Below are positions 35,972 to 45,389 of a stretch of DNA of 64,000 bases, piece after piece. The stretch is from contig CANMGT010000001.1 of assembly GCA_947497495.1 (NCBI GenBank), positions 868,001 through 932,000 of the forward strand. The letters are read 5' to 3'. Position numbers and translations under genes: made by a program. How positions within the stretch are numbered: position 1 is the stretch's first letter; the number at the start of each line of letters is the position of its first letter. A model generated the notes under the pieces. That model ran no database searches, had not been told where the DNA came from, and saw only the letters and a program-made list of their open reading frames with translations. Source of the stretch: an uncultured Lentibacter sp. GTDB lineage: Bacteria > Pseudomonadota > Alphaproteobacteria > Rhodobacterales > Rhodobacteraceae.

Positions 35972-36778
35972 TTACTCGGCGTTGAAGGCAAACAGCGTCT
36001 CGCCGTTGATCGTGTAACCGTTTATCAGCTGTGCGGCGCGCGGGCTTGTCAGCCAGCCTTCCAGCATTGCAGCGGCTTCGGCTTTCACATGCGCGTGCTT
36101 TGCGGGGTTCACCGGCAGGAAGGCATACTGGTTGAACAACACAGGATCACCCGCGAAAAGCAGGGCCAGCTCGCCCTTGTTGGCGAAATTGAGCCAGCTC
36201 GCGCGGTCGGCAAGAACATAGGCGTTGAGGCCCGAAGCCGTGTTGAGCGTGGCCCCCATGCCTGCGCCCGCTTCCTTATACCAGTCAGGGGTGCGTTGCG
36301 CGGCGTCGATGCCTGCAGCGGCCCAGAGCGCGAGTTCCTTTTTATGTGTCCCGCTGTCGTCGCCACGAGAGGCGAAAGGCGCTTGCACGTTGGCGATACG
36401 CCTTAGCGCGTCGGTCGCTGTTTCGGCGTCTTCAGCTATGGTTGCAGGATCACTGGACGGGCCGATGATGGCGAAGTCGTTATACATGATCTCGCGGCGG
36501 TGCGTGCCGTAGCCAGCGGCGAGAAAGGCCTCCTCGGCCTTGCGCGAATGCACGAGAATTGCGTCAACATCGCCGGCTTCGCCAAGGCGAATGGCCTGAC
36601 CCGTGCCAACAACAACGAGTTGCACATCAAGGCCCGTATCTTTGGCGATTTCGGGCAGCAAGACGTCAGACAGGCCCGAGTTGTGAAACGATGTTGTTAC
36701 CGCCATTCTGAGGGTTTCGGCGGCCAACGGGCTGGCTAGACACGCAGCTATAGCGAGGGCAAACAGGGTGCGCATCAT
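35972..36778 (-). CDS. tupA: Tungstate-type ABC transporter substrate-binding protein
   Basis: 268 residues with a signal peptide (about 1-20, LASPLAAETL). The mature start LRMAVTTSFHNSGLSDVLLP contains the TupA-like TTS anion-binding motif; DAILVHSRKAEEAFLAAGYG and PFASRGDDSGTHKKEL are also typical of TupA. It would bind tungstate (possibly molybdate) in the periplasm. Last gene of tupB-tupC-tupA; its ATG overlaps the tupC stop by 4 bases. Confidence 0.88.
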   Translation of the reverse strand: MMRTLFALAIAACLASPLAAETLRMAVTTSFHNSGLSDVLLPEIAKDTGLDVQLVVVGTGQAIRLGEAGDVDAILVHSRKAEEAFLAAGYGTHRREIMYNDFAIIGPSSDPATIAEDAETATDALRRIANVQAPFASRGDDSGTHKKELALWAAAGIDAAQRTPDWYKEAGAGMGATLNTASGLNAYVLADRASWLNFANKGELALLFAGDPVLFNQYAFLPVNPAKHAHVKAEAAAMLEGWLTSPRAAQLINGYTINGETLFAFNAE

Positions 36779-37488
36779 AAGACAAGGTCTCCTTTCAGGA
36801 AGGCTTTCGCCGCGTCGGTTTGCGGGGCTTCAAAGAAGCTTTCGGCAGGGCTGTCCTCAAGCACTTCTCCGTTGTGAAGAAACAGCACGTCACTGGCCAA
36901 ACGGCGGGCTTGGCCGAGGTCGTGCGTGGCCATGAGGATGCGCGTTCCGCCGTCGCGGGCTTCACAGATGAGTCGCTCGATGTCTTGTGTTGCGGCCCCG
37001 TCGAGGTTGGCGCAGGGCTCATCGAGAAACAACAGCTGAGGCTTGCGGATAAGCGCGCGGGCGAGAGCCAGCTTTTGCCGCTCACCGCCGGAAAGCAGGC
37101 TGGCGCGCTGGCTTTCGTGGCCCGCAAGACCGAGCCTTTTAAGCCATGTTAGAGAGTGTTTCTCGGCCTCGGCGCGTGAGATACCGTGCGTTGTGAGCGG
37201 GTAGCTCAAGTTGCCCAGAACCGTGCGGCGCAACATGATCGGCGTTTGGAAAACGAAAGCCTGCTGCGCGAAAGCTTCACGGCGTGGCACGGCATAGCGC
37301 ACACGCCCTGCGCTGGGCTTCTCAAGCCCGTGCATGAGTCGCAACAGCGTGCTCTTGCCCGCGCCATTGGGGCCAAGAACGATCGTCAGCCCTTGAGCCT
37401 GAACATCAAGGCTCACAGGGCCGAGAAGGCGTTTTCCGTCACGCTCGACAGTCGCGTTTTTGAGGCTGAGAGGCAGGATGCTTACCAT
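36775..37488 (-). CDS. tupC: Tungstate-type ABC transporter ATP-binding protein
   Basis: 237 residues. Walker A GPNGAGKST, Q-loop FQTPIML, signature LSGGERQKL, Walker B LLFLDEP and switch MATHD are all present. The start at 37488 (MVSILPLSL) overlaps the permease stop by 7 bases. A longer frame upstream to 38040 is only an alternate-frame reading of the permease gene and is rejected. Energises uptake of tungstate with tupB and tupA. Confidence 0.88.
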   Translation of the reverse strand: MVSILPLSLKNATVERDGKRLLGPVSLDVQAQGLTIVLGPNGAGKSTLLRLMHGLEKPSAGRVRYAVPRREAFAQQAFVFQTPIMLRRTVLGNLSYPLTTHGISRAEAEKHSLTWLKRLGLAGHESQRASLLSGGERQKLALARALIRKPQLLFLDEPCANLDGAATQDIERLICEARDGGTRILMATHDLGQARRLASDVLFLHNGEVLEDSPAESFFEAPQTDAAKAFLKGDLVL

Positions 37489-38186
37489 CTGTCGCGCACC
37501 TCCGTGCCGGACAGCATATGGATGAGGATGCTGACAGTTAAGGCGAGGCCGACGAGCACAAAGCCAAGGCCAATGGCGAGGGCGAAATCCCCCTTGCTGG
37601 TTTCGAGTGCGATCGCAGTTGTCATCACGCGCGTCGCGTGGTCGATATTGCCGCCGACGATCATAATTGCCCCGACTTCGCCGATGCCGCGGCCAAAGCC
37701 TGCAAGTGCGGCTGTGAGGAGCGCGCGCCGGCTGTCCCAGAGAAGTGTTTTGATGCGCTGGCCGCGTGAGGTGTTCAGCGAAATCAGCAGGTCGTGATAT
37801 TCGGCCCACAAATCGCGGATCGACTGGTGCGCAATGCTGGCAATCAGCGGTGTCAGGATAATCACCTGGGCGATGATCATCGCCCAGGGTGTGAACAACA
37901 GCCCCATCACGCCGAAGGGGCCAGAGCGCGAGAGCATCAGGTAAACAACGAGGCCGACAACAACAGGCGGCAGCCCCATCAGCGCGTTGAGCACGGCAAT
38001 GACGAGGCGGCGAAAGCGGTAGCGCCCGACAGCCAGCCAAGCGCCCAGCGGCAGGGCGATGGCAGCCGCAATGGCCACCGCCGACAGCGTGACCAAAAGC
38101 GAGCGCGCCGCGATCTCGATGAGATCAGCGTCAAGCGTCACGACGAGCCAAAAGGCTGCCTTTATGCCAAGCCATATTTCGAGCAT
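37482..38186 (-). CDS. tupB: Tungstate-type ABC transporter permease
   Basis: 234 residues, about five or six membrane helices, with the permease loop LISLNTSRGQRIKTLLWDSRRALLTA...GFGRGIGEVGAIMIVGGNI typical of TupB. First gene of the operon. A candidate operator with 8-base arms lies 57-83 bases upstream of its start codon. Confidence 0.88.
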   Translation of the reverse strand: MLEIWLGIKAAFWLVVTLDADLIEIAARSLLVTLSAVAIAAAIALPLGAWLAVGRYRFRRLVIAVLNALMGLPPVVVGLVVYLMLSRSGPFGVMGLLFTPWAMIIAQVIILTPLIASIAHQSIRDLWAEYHDLLISLNTSRGQRIKTLLWDSRRALLTAALAGFGRGIGEVGAIMIVGGNIDHATRVMTTAIALETSKGDFALAIGLGFVLVGLALTVSILIHMLSGTEVRDRW

Positions 38187-38242
38187 TTCTCCCCTTCTCT
38201 AGGCTAACATATTCACCGCAAACGCGTGGTGGCAGCAACCAA

Positions 38243-38269
38243 TCGCGAATATGCGCTTTTCATTCGCGA
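38243..38269. promoter_or_regulatory. Candidate operator between tupB and pxpB
   Basis: Perfect inverted repeat TCGCGAAT (38243-38250) - 11 bases - ATTCGCGA (38262-38269) in the 127-base divergent gap. Spacing and symmetry suit a dimeric regulator. It does not match the ModE consensus I know, so the regulator is unknown. Confidence 0.4.
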
Positions 38270-38313
38270 CATTACCTTCAAAATAGCCGCAGAAAGTTTC
38301 GTAAAGGAAAGCC

Positions 38314-39042
38314 ATGTCGAAGATGCCAGACATAGCACCGCTCGGCACCGAGGGTTACCTCGTGCGCTTTGCGGACAAGCTCGATGACGCCGCGAATCGC
38401 GGGGTTATCAGCTTTGCGGCGGCTCTTGAGGCGGCTGACTTGCCCGGTGTGCGCGAAGTGACGACGGCTCTGGCCTCGGTATTCGTGCGCTTTGATGTCG
38501 AGGCAGTGTCGCGGGCGGGCTTGGTCGCGGCTCTTGGCGAACTGCTGGACAGCCGCGACTGGTTGCACCCAGCGGAAGCTGAGCGGCCTCGCCTGTGGCG
38601 CGTGCCGACGCTTTATGGCGGAGCGGCCGGCCCGCAACTCAAGGAAGCGGCTGATCTGGCGGGCGTTTCCGAGGAGGTCGCGGTGCGCGAGCTGAGCCAG
38701 ACGCGGGTGCGCGTGCTGGCCTTGGGCTTTGCGCCGGGGCAGCCCTACCTCGGGATGCTGCCTGCGCACTGGGACATTGGCAGGCTCACGGGACTGACGC
38801 CGCAAGTGCCTGCTGGCGCGCTTGTCGTTGCTGTCCGGCAGTTTGTTTTGTTCGCCAACCCTTCGCCGACAGGCTGGCGGCAGGTGGGGCTTACAAAGAT
38901 CCCCTTGTTCAATGTAAACGCAGCCGAGCCCTTTGCCTTGCAGGCCGGAGACGAGCTGCTGTTTGATCCGGTCTCAGAGAATGATTTCGCCTTGTTAGAG
39001 ACTGATAACATGGGTGGTGCCAAGCTTGAGGAGGCAGGTTGA
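38314..39042 (+). CDS. pxpB: 5-oxoprolinase subunit B (KipI-like)
   Basis: 242 residues. GTEGYLVRFADKLDD, ALGFAPGQPYLGMLP and LFNPLSPTGW-like FANPSPTGWRQVG are typical of PxpB/KipI. With PxpA and PxpC it hydrolyses 5-oxoproline (pyroglutamate) to glutamate at the expense of ATP. First gene of pxpB-pxpC-pxpA; the TGA stop shares its A with the start of pxpC (TGATG). A TTAGAGAC word lies inside the gene at 38995-39002. Confidence 0.92.
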   Translation: MSKMPDIAPLGTEGYLVRFADKLDDAANRGVISFAAALEAADLPGVREVTTALASVFVRFDVEAVSRAGLVAALGELLDSRDWLHPAEAERPRLWRVPTLYGGAAGPQLKEAADLAGVSEEVAVRELSQTRVRVLALGFAPGQPYLGMLPAHWDIGRLTGLTPQVPAGALVVAVRQFVLFANPSPTGWRQVGLTKIPLFNVNAAEPFALQAGDELLFDPVSENDFALLETDNMGGAKLEEAG

Positions 39043-40049
39043 TGGCGCATCTTAGCATCCTGCAGGCAGGGCCGAACACAACCTTGCAAGACCTCGGGCG
39101 CGCGGGCTTTTTGAAGTATGGCCTCTCGCGTGGCGGCGCGATGGACAGGCTGTCGCTGCTTGAAGCGGCGGCTTTGCTGGGGGCTGGCTTGGACATGGCC
39201 GCGATCGAAACCCCTACAGGGCTGCGCGCTTCTGTGGGCGTTGCGCAGCGCGTTGCCCTCACGGGTGCGCCGATGCGCGCCGAGATTGACGGGCGCGCCA
39301 TTGGATGGAACGCGACGCACCTGCTGATGCCCGGTGAAGTGCTGACAGTGCGGCCTTCGGGGCAGGGTGTTTACGGCTATATCGCTTTTGGTGGCGGATT
39401 TGACGTGCCACGCCAGATGGGAAGTGTCGCGGCACACCTCGGCGCGCGGCTTGGGCGGGCTTTGGAGGCGGGGGATGTACTGGACCTCGGCGAAGACCGC
39501 GATCTGGCCGCGCCGCCGCTAGTTCTGCGCCCTGAAAGCCGCTTTTCGGGCGGCGCTGTGCGCATGGTGACGGGGCCGCAGACAGGCCACTACAGCGCAG
39601 AAACCTTCGCGCGCTTCACCGAGACGCGCTTTGCCAAAAGCGGGCAGGCCAACCGACAGGCCGCTCTGCTTGAGTATGCCGGCGAAAGCTTTGACGCGCA
39701 AAACGCTCTTGGCGTCGTCTCTGATGTGATCGTGCCGGGGGATATCCAGATGTCAGGCGCGGGCGAGCCCTATGTACTTATGGCCGAATGCCAGACGATC
39801 GGCGGTTACCCTCGGATCGGAGCCATTATTCCGCAAGATTTGCCGATTGTCGCGCAGGCGAGTCAAGGCACAGAGCTTTGGTTTCAGGTGATCTCGCTTG
39901 ACGAGGCTGACGCAGTTCACCTGCCTCAAAGGGCCATTTTACGCAAGACTAGAGACATATGTGAGCCGATGGTGCGCAGCCCGCATGACATTGCCAACTT
40001 GCTGAGCTATCAATTGATCAGCGGCGCAGTAACCGGAGACGAGGAGTAA
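39042..40049 (+). CDS. pxpC: 5-oxoprolinase subunit C (biotin-dependent carboxyltransferase-like)
   Basis: 335 residues, KipA/PxpC family: TLQDLGRAGFLKYGLSRGGAMD at the N-terminus, YGYIAFGGGFDVP and ECQTIGGYPRIGAII. A partner of PxpB in 5-oxoproline hydrolysis. ATG at 39042 is chosen over TTG at 39039 because of the TGATG overlap with pxpB. Three bases separate it from pxpA. Confidence 0.92.
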   Translation: MAHLSILQAGPNTTLQDLGRAGFLKYGLSRGGAMDRLSLLEAAALLGAGLDMAAIETPTGLRASVGVAQRVALTGAPMRAEIDGRAIGWNATHLLMPGEVLTVRPSGQGVYGYIAFGGGFDVPRQMGSVAAHLGARLGRALEAGDVLDLGEDRDLAAPPLVLRPESRFSGGAVRMVTGPQTGHYSAETFARFTETRFAKSGQANRQAALLEYAGESFDAQNALGVVSDVIVPGDIQMSGAGEPYVLMAECQTIGGYPRIGAIIPQDLPIVAQASQGTELWFQVISLDEADAVHLPQRAILRKTRDICEPMVRSPHDIANLLSYQLISGAVTGDEE

Positions 40050-40052
40050 GCC

Positions 40053-40811
40053 ATGGTTGGCAAAGTTGACTTGAACTCGGACATGGGCGAGGGCTTTGGG
40101 CCTTGGCGTATGGGTGATGATGCTGCGCTTCTCGATGTGATCACCTCGGCCAATATCGCCTGCGGCTTTCACGCGGGTGACCCTGACGTAATGGCGCAGA
40201 CAATGCGACTTGCGGCGCAAAACGGCGTTGGCATTGGTGCGCACCCGGGCTTTGCCGACTTGAAGGGGTTTGGCCGCAGGCGGCTGAACATTGGCGGTGA
40301 AGAGTTACGAAACCTGATCGCCTATCAGCTTGGCGCGGCCAAAGGCATGGCTTTGAGCGTTGGTGCGAAAGTGCGGCACTTCAAGCTGCATGGCGCGCTG
40401 TCAAACATGTGTTCTGAAGACGCAGACTTGGCACAGCTGTGCTACGAAGCGGCGCTGAGCGTTGACCCGGATATCACCTTGATGGTGCTCTGCGAAACAG
40501 CGCAGCAAAAGGCTGTGACCGAACTTGGCGCAAACTGGGCGGGCGAGATATTCGCAGACCGGGCTTATGAGGACGATGCAACCTTGGTTGACCGTTCAAA
40601 ACCGGGGGCTGTTTTGCACGACGCAGAGGCGGCGGCAGAGCGCATTCTCGCGATGCTCAGGGAAGATGCGATTATCGCGGAAAGCGGCAAGCGTATCGCG
40701 GCCAAGATCGACACGATCTGCCTGCATGGTGACACGGCGGAAGCTGTGGAAATGGCCCGCGTGCTCAGAGCGAGGCTGAGCACGGCGGGTGTTGTTTTGA
40801 CTGCTTTTTAA
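40053..40811 (+). CDS. pxpA: 5-oxoprolinase subunit A (LamB/YcsF)
   Basis: 252 residues. KVDLNSDMGEGFGPW, ANIACGFHAGDP, GIGAHPGFADLKGFGRR and ICLHGDTAEAVEMA are typical of PxpA/LamB/YcsF. Supplies the third component of ATP-dependent 5-oxoprolinase. Last gene of the operon, converging on dapA with 7 bases between stops. Confidence 0.94.
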   Translation: MVGKVDLNSDMGEGFGPWRMGDDAALLDVITSANIACGFHAGDPDVMAQTMRLAAQNGVGIGAHPGFADLKGFGRRRLNIGGEELRNLIAYQLGAAKGMALSVGAKVRHFKLHGALSNMCSEDADLAQLCYEAALSVDPDITLMVLCETAQQKAVTELGANWAGEIFADRAYEDDATLVDRSKPGAVLHDAEAAAERILAMLREDAIIAESGKRIAAKIDTICLHGDTAEAVEMARVLRARLSTAGVVLTAF

Positions 40812-40818
40812 ACAGCGA

Positions 40819-41694
40819 TCAGTTCATCAGTCCGGCGTGGCGGAGCGCTTCGTCGATCGCCTCTTCGGTGTCTTCGGAAATAGCCGTGAGCGGCAGGCGC
40901 ACTTCGCTATTGCAAAGACCAAGACGCGACATCGCATATTTCACGCCGACAAGCCCTGGCTCGCGGAAAATGGCGGTGTGCAGCGGCATCAACTTGTCGA
41001 GCAGGTCCAGCGCCGTTGCGTAGTCGCCCGCGAGCGTGGCATTCTGGAACTCGGCGCAAAGCTTGGGGGCTGCGTTGGCCGTAACGGAAATGCAGCCAAC
41101 ACCGCCATGCGCGTTAAAGCCCAAAGCTGTGGCGTCTTCGCCTGACAGTTGGATAAACTCTGGCCCACAAGTGATGCGTTGCTTTGGCACGCGGCTCAAG
41201 TCGCCAGTTGCATCTTTCACCCCGACAATGCGCGGCAGTTTGGCCAGCTCGCCCATCGTTTCGGGCGTCATGTCAACAACAGAGCGGCCGGGAATGTTGT
41301 AGATAATCACTGGCAGTTCGCAGCAGTCGTGCACGGCACGGAAATGCGCGATCAGGCCCGCTTGCGTTGGCTTGTTGTAGTAGGGCGTGACCACGAGGAT
41401 ACCATCAGCGCCAGCCTTCTCGGCGGCCTGCGCCAGCCGGATCGATTCGAGCGTGTTGTTGGAACCGGCACCCGCGATAACAGGCACGCGCCCCGCCGTG
41501 GCTTTGACGACAGTTTCAACAACCAAATCATGCTCGGTGTGTGTCAGCGTCGGGCTTTCGCCGGTCGTTCCGACGGGCACAAAGCCGTGCGTGCCTTCGC
41601 CGATATGCCATTCAACCAGCTTCTTGAGCGTCTCGACATCCACAGCGCCGTTTTTAAACGGTGTGATCAGGGCAGGCATTGAACCTTTAAACAT
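40819..41694 (-). CDS. dapA: 4-hydroxy-tetrahydrodipicolinate synthase
   Basis: 291 residues. Catalytic Tyr in [14 protein letters not shown], Schiff-base lysine in [10 protein letters not shown], and the GTTGESPTL signature. Condenses aspartate semialdehyde with pyruvate in lysine/diaminopimelate synthesis. The start at 41694 follows AAGGAG, so the five-residue upstream extension is not used. Divergent from the lytic transglycosylase, a common order in Alphaproteobacteria. Confidence 0.95.
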   Translation of the reverse strand: MFKGSMPALITPFKNGAVDVETLKKLVEWHIGEGTHGFVPVGTTGESPTLTHTEHDLVVETVVKATAGRVPVIAGAGSNNTLESIRLAQAAEKAGADGILVVTPYYNKPTQAGLIAHFRAVHDCCELPVIIYNIPGRSVVDMTPETMGELAKLPRIVGVKDATGDLSRVPKQRITCGPEFIQLSGEDATALGFNAHGGVGCISVTANAAPKLCAEFQNATLAGDYATALDLLDKLMPLHTAIFREPGLVGVKYAMSRLGLCNSEVRLPLTAISEDTEEAIDEALRHAGLMN

Positions 41695-41835
41695 GAGACA
41701 CTCCTTCATTCATTAGGTGCTGGCCTTGCGACCGGCGGGTTTAAGCCTTAGCTCGAGTGCGCCGCCATTCGTGATTTGAACGGGCGGGGGCCTACGCGCT
41801 ATGCTGGGCCCGTCTATCCTGTTTTGTAAGGTAAA

Positions 41836-43794
41836 ATGCAAGAGATGTTTGCGCGCACGGCACTTGTTTTGGCTCTCAGTTTCGCGGGGCAGGTGGCCTA
41901 TGCCGAGCCGCCCGCTGCGCCACGGCCCCTGAGCAGCGCTTTACATGCGGCAGGGCGGGGCGACTGGACACAGGCGCTTGTGCTGGCTGACAAAGCCGCA
42001 CCGGAAGCGCGTATCTTAATCGAATGGGTACGTCTGCGGGGCGGTGAAGGCAGTGCTGAAGACGTGCTGAGCTTTGTGAAAAGCTACCCGAACTGGCCGG
42101 GTCTTGAACGCCTGAAAACACGCAATGAAAAGCACTTCAAGGACGCAAGCACAGCGCAAAAGCTAGAGTTTTTCAAAGGGCACACCGCGCAAACGGGCCA
42201 AGGCGTTCTGACCTTCACCGAAGCGCTGATAGCGGCTGGCGAACGTGGCGAAGCCGAGGCGACACTTGTCATGGCGTGGCGCACGTTTGACTTATCGGCA
42301 GGCCTGCATGCGGCCTACTTGCGCGACTACGGCGCGCTGCTTGCTCCACACCACGAAGCGCGCCTGAACATGGCGCTTTGGCGGGGCCTCAAGGACGACG
42401 CCAACCGCATGATGGAACTTGTGCCCGGCGACATAGCCAAGCTGGCCGAGGCCCGCCTCAAGTTGCGCGCCAAAGCGGCCGACCCTGCAGCTGTTATTGC
42501 CGCCGTGCCCGAAAAACTGCGCGCAGATGCCGGGCTGATCTATGAAGAATTTCTCTGGAACTACCACCGCGGCAGCAAAGAGCGCGCGATTGAGCTGATG
42601 GTGTCCCAAAGCGCTAAAGGCGACTTGGGCGAGCCATCGCGTTGGGCGGGATGGCGCCGCAGCCTTGTCCGCCAGATCATGCGCGAGGGTGACCCGCAAG
42701 GCGCCTATAAGCTGGCCGTCAACCACGGGCTGATAGCGGGCAGTGCCTATGCCGATTTGGAGTGGCTTGCTGGCTATCTGGCGCTGCGCAAACTTGGCAA
42801 CGCAAGCCAGGCGCTCGTGCATTTCAAGCGCTTCGCAGACGCAGTTGAAACGCCCATTTCGCTGGGCCGCGCCGGCTTCTGGCTGGGCGAGGCCTATACG
42901 GCCCTTGGCAAACCCGACGAGGCAAAGCTGTCTTACGAATTTGGCGCGCAGCATCAGACAAGTTTTTACGGCCTTCTGGCGGCAGAAAAGGCTGGATTAG
43001 AGACTGACACTGGCCTCAAAGGCGCGGAGTATTTCCCCGCATGGCAGCAAGCAGAGTTCGCCCGAAGTGACTTGGCGAGAATAGCCGCGCTTTTGTTGAA
43101 GAACGGGCAACTTAGCTTGGCCGAGCAGTTCATCCTCAAGCTGGGTGAAGACGCCGACCGCAAAACGCTGGGCCAGCTTGGCAACTACGTGATCGACCTT
43201 GGCGCACCGCACCTTGCTGTGATGCTTGGCAAGGCGAGCGCGCAGCGCGGCATCGTGCTACCTGCGCATTACTACGCGTTGCACCCGATGCAGAGCATGG
43301 ACTTGCCAGTTCCCATCGAAATGTCGCTTGCGATAGCGCGGCGCGAGAGCGAGTTTGACCCCTCTGTCGTCAGCGGCGTCGGCGCACGCGGGCTGATGCA
43401 GCTGATGCCCGCAACTGCTGCCGAAGTCGCGGGCGAGCTTGGCCACGATCACGACGCAAGTGCTGTGTTGAGTGACTGGCGCTACAACGCGGAGCTTGGC
43501 TCTGCTTACCTCGCAAAACTCGCTGAGCGTTATGATGGTAACGTCATCATGATGGCCGCCGCTTACAACGCTGGCCCCTCACGCCCAGACCGCTGGATGA
43601 GCGAAGTCGGCGATCCGCGTCGCGGAGACATTGATGTGGTTGACTGGATAGAGAGCATCCCGTTCAACGAAACCCGCAACTATGTGATGCGCGTCTCGGA
43701 ATCACTGCCAGTCTATCGTGCGCGGCTTGGGGTCAAGGCGCTTGGCATCCCGTTTTCAAGGGAGTTGGTCGGAAGCACCCTGCGCAAGCGTTAG
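41836..43794 (+). CDS. slt: Soluble lytic murein transglycosylase
   Basis: 652 residues with a signal peptide (about 1-23, AGQVAYAEP). A long alpha-helical superhelix (about 30-480) precedes the lysozyme-like domain: catalytic Glu504 in ARRESEFDP, then GARGLMQLMPATA and AAYNAGPSRPDRW. Cleaves peptidoglycan in the periplasm with anhydro-muropeptide formation. A second ATG lies 9 bases downstream. It ends 4 bases inside the convergent DMT transporter gene. Confidence 0.93.
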   Translation: MQEMFARTALVLALSFAGQVAYAEPPAAPRPLSSALHAAGRGDWTQALVLADKAAPEARILIEWVRLRGGEGSAEDVLSFVKSYPNWPGLERLKTRNEKHFKDASTAQKLEFFKGHTAQTGQGVLTFTEALIAAGERGEAEATLVMAWRTFDLSAGLHAAYLRDYGALLAPHHEARLNMALWRGLKDDANRMMELVPGDIAKLAEARLKLRAKAADPAAVIAAVPEKLRADAGLIYEEFLWNYHRGSKERAIELMVSQSAKGDLGEPSRWAGWRRSLVRQIMREGDPQGAYKLAVNHGLIAGSAYADLEWLAGYLALRKLGNASQALVHFKRFADAVETPISLGRAGFWLGEAYTALGKPDEAKLSYEFGAQHQTSFYGLLAAEKAGLETDTGLKGAEYFPAWQQAEFARSDLARIAALLLKNGQLSLAEQFILKLGEDADRKTLGQLGNYVIDLGAPHLAVMLGKASAQRGIVLPAHYYALHPMQSMDLPVPIEMSLAIARRESEFDPSVVSGVGARGLMQLMPATAAEVAGELGHDHDASAVLSDWRYNAELGSAYLAKLAERYDGNVIMMAAAYNAGPSRPDRWMSEVGDPRRGDIDVVDWIESIPFNETRNYVMRVSESLPVYRARLGVKALGIPFSRELVGSTLRKR

Positions 43795-44660
43795 GCTGCC
43801 TGCCGCTCGCGCCAGAGCGTGAACAGCCCAGCGCAAACCACGATTGACGCGCCGATCGCGACGTTCAGCTCGACAGTTTCCGAGAACACAAACACCCCGA
43901 TGAACGACGCGAACACCAGTTGTAGATAGGCGAAGGGCTGCACGGAGCTGGCCTCGGCAACTTCATAGGTTTTGATCAGCAGGAAATGGCCAAGCGCACC
44001 TGTGACGCAGAGTATGCTCATCCAGATCCAGTCATAGGCTGTTATCGGCTCCCAATAGGCGGCTCCGATGGCTGTCATCACAACGGCGCCTGACGTGCCT
44101 GTCCAGAAGAACGAGGTTGCGGCGCTGTCTTTTCGGGCGGCGTAGCGTGTGAGCAAGCCGTAGAGTGCAAACAACAGCGCGGCGATGAGCGGCACGATCG
44201 CAGCGGGCGCGAAAACGCCAAAGCCTGGCTTGAGGATAATCAGCACGCCGACAAAGCCGAACATGATCGCGCTCCAGCGTCGCCAGCCGACGGCTTCGCC
44301 CAAGATAGGGCCGGAAAGGGCGGCGATGAGAAGTGGGTAGGACGTAAAGACAGCGTGGCTTTCGACAAGGCCAAGCAGGGTGAACGCATAGATCATAACG
44401 CAAATTTCGGCCGCGAGCAGAACGCCGCGGAAAACTTGGAGAAACGGCTGCTCGGTACGCGCTGCGGCGCGAACTCCGCCGGATTTGCGGCTGGCGACTG
44501 CCGTGACAAAGGCCGCGAAGAACCAGTATCGGATCATCACCACCAGAAAGACGTTGTATTCGCTGGCAAGGTAACGCGAGATGCCGTCTTGAGCGGCGAA
44601 AACGAAGGTTGTCGCGACCATCAGCCAGATGCCGAGGCGGGTGTTGTTCTGGGCGCTCAT
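43791..44660 (-). CDS. DMT-superfamily (EamA) transporter
   Basis: 289 residues, about ten hydrophobic helices in two EamA repeats (GIWLMVATTFVFAAQDGISRYLA; SSVQPFAYLQLVFASFIGVFVFSETVE). Inner-membrane transporter of unknown substrate. Its start overlaps the mnmD stop by 4 bases, so the two are coupled in translation, although no functional link is known. Confidence 0.87.
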   Translation of the reverse strand: MSAQNNTRLGIWLMVATTFVFAAQDGISRYLASEYNVFLVVMIRYWFFAAFVTAVASRKSGGVRAAARTEQPFLQVFRGVLLAAEICVMIYAFTLLGLVESHAVFTSYPLLIAALSGPILGEAVGWRRWSAIMFGFVGVLIILKPGFGVFAPAAIVPLIAALLFALYGLLTRYAARKDSAATSFFWTGTSGAVVMTAIGAAYWEPITAYDWIWMSILCVTGALGHFLLIKTYEVAEASSVQPFAYLQLVFASFIGVFVFSETVELNVAIGASIVVCAGLFTLWRERQAA

Positions 44661-45328
44661 GCGGGCATCCTTGCAGTTGTCATGTGGCGTTTGCGGCCAA
44701 AGCCTGTGCGGCGCTCGACGTCAAAGCCGGCCTCCGCCAAAGCGCGGCGGACGTGGCCCGCAGCTGTGTAGGTGGCGGCTGTTCCGTTCGGAGCGGTTTG
44801 GGCAGCGACTTGGGCCAGTAGCCCTGCTTCCCACAACTCCGGGTTCTTGGCGGGAGAGAAGCCGTCAAGAAACCACGCATCGGCCTTTTGAGCCATGTTA
44901 GAGACTGTTTTACGCGCATCGCCAAGCGTGAGTGTGAACACGAGGTCTGCGGTTTCGAACGTAGCTTCGCCGGCGTGCCAGTGCTCTGAAAGTTCGGCGC
45001 TGATATCGCTCAACTCGGGAAAAGCCGCCTGTGCCTGAAGCATGGCGCTGGCCTCCATCGGGAAGGCTTCAAAGCTGGTAAAGTGCAACTTCCCCTGCTG
45101 CCCGCTTTGCCGCCAAAGATGCAGTGCGGCGAGCAAGTTGAGCCCGGTGCCAAAACCAAGCTCGGCAATGTGAAAGCCGTCGTGAAAGCGCTCGGGCAAC
45201 TCGTTGCCAGCGAGAAAGACATAGGCTGTCTCGGCCAGCCCGTTTTCAAGGCTGAAGTAAGGGTCATCAAAGCGCTGAGACACGGGCACTTGCCCGTCGC
45301 GCCAAGAAAGCTCGGCTGTCTGGTTCAT
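44657..45328 (-). CDS. mnmD: tRNA (mnm5s2U34) methyltransferase MnmD
   Basis: 223 residues, Methyltransf_30 (DUF752) domain: SQRFDDPYFSLENGLAETAYVFL, SAM site HIAELGFGTGLNLLAAL and WFLDGFSPAKNPELW. It methylates nm5s2U to mnm5s2U at the tRNA wobble position. In E. coli this domain is fused N-terminally to an FAD oxidase as MnmC; here the oxidase is a separate, divergent gene starting 61 bases away. The start at 45328 skips a doubtful 36-residue extension. Confidence 0.9.
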   Translation of the reverse strand: MNQTAELSWRDGQVPVSQRFDDPYFSLENGLAETAYVFLAGNELPERFHDGFHIAELGFGTGLNLLAALHLWRQSGQQGKLHFTSFEAFPMEASAMLQAQAAFPELSDISAELSEHWHAGEATFETADLVFTLTLGDARKTVSNMAQKADAWFLDGFSPAKNPELWEAGLLAQVAAQTAPNGTAATYTAAGHVRRALAEAGFDVERRTGFGRKRHMTTARMPA

Positions 45329-45389
45329 GGGGCGGATATCCGGTAAGGGTGTCGTGGCGTGAGCATGCAGCTCGCGCGGGAGAATGGCA

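Noticed and set aside
37489..38040. Long N-terminal extension of the tungstate ATPase frame
   Set aside because: It is the permease gene read in another frame; Arg/Cys/Pro-rich and unlike any ATPase. The start at 37488 gives a normal ABC protein.
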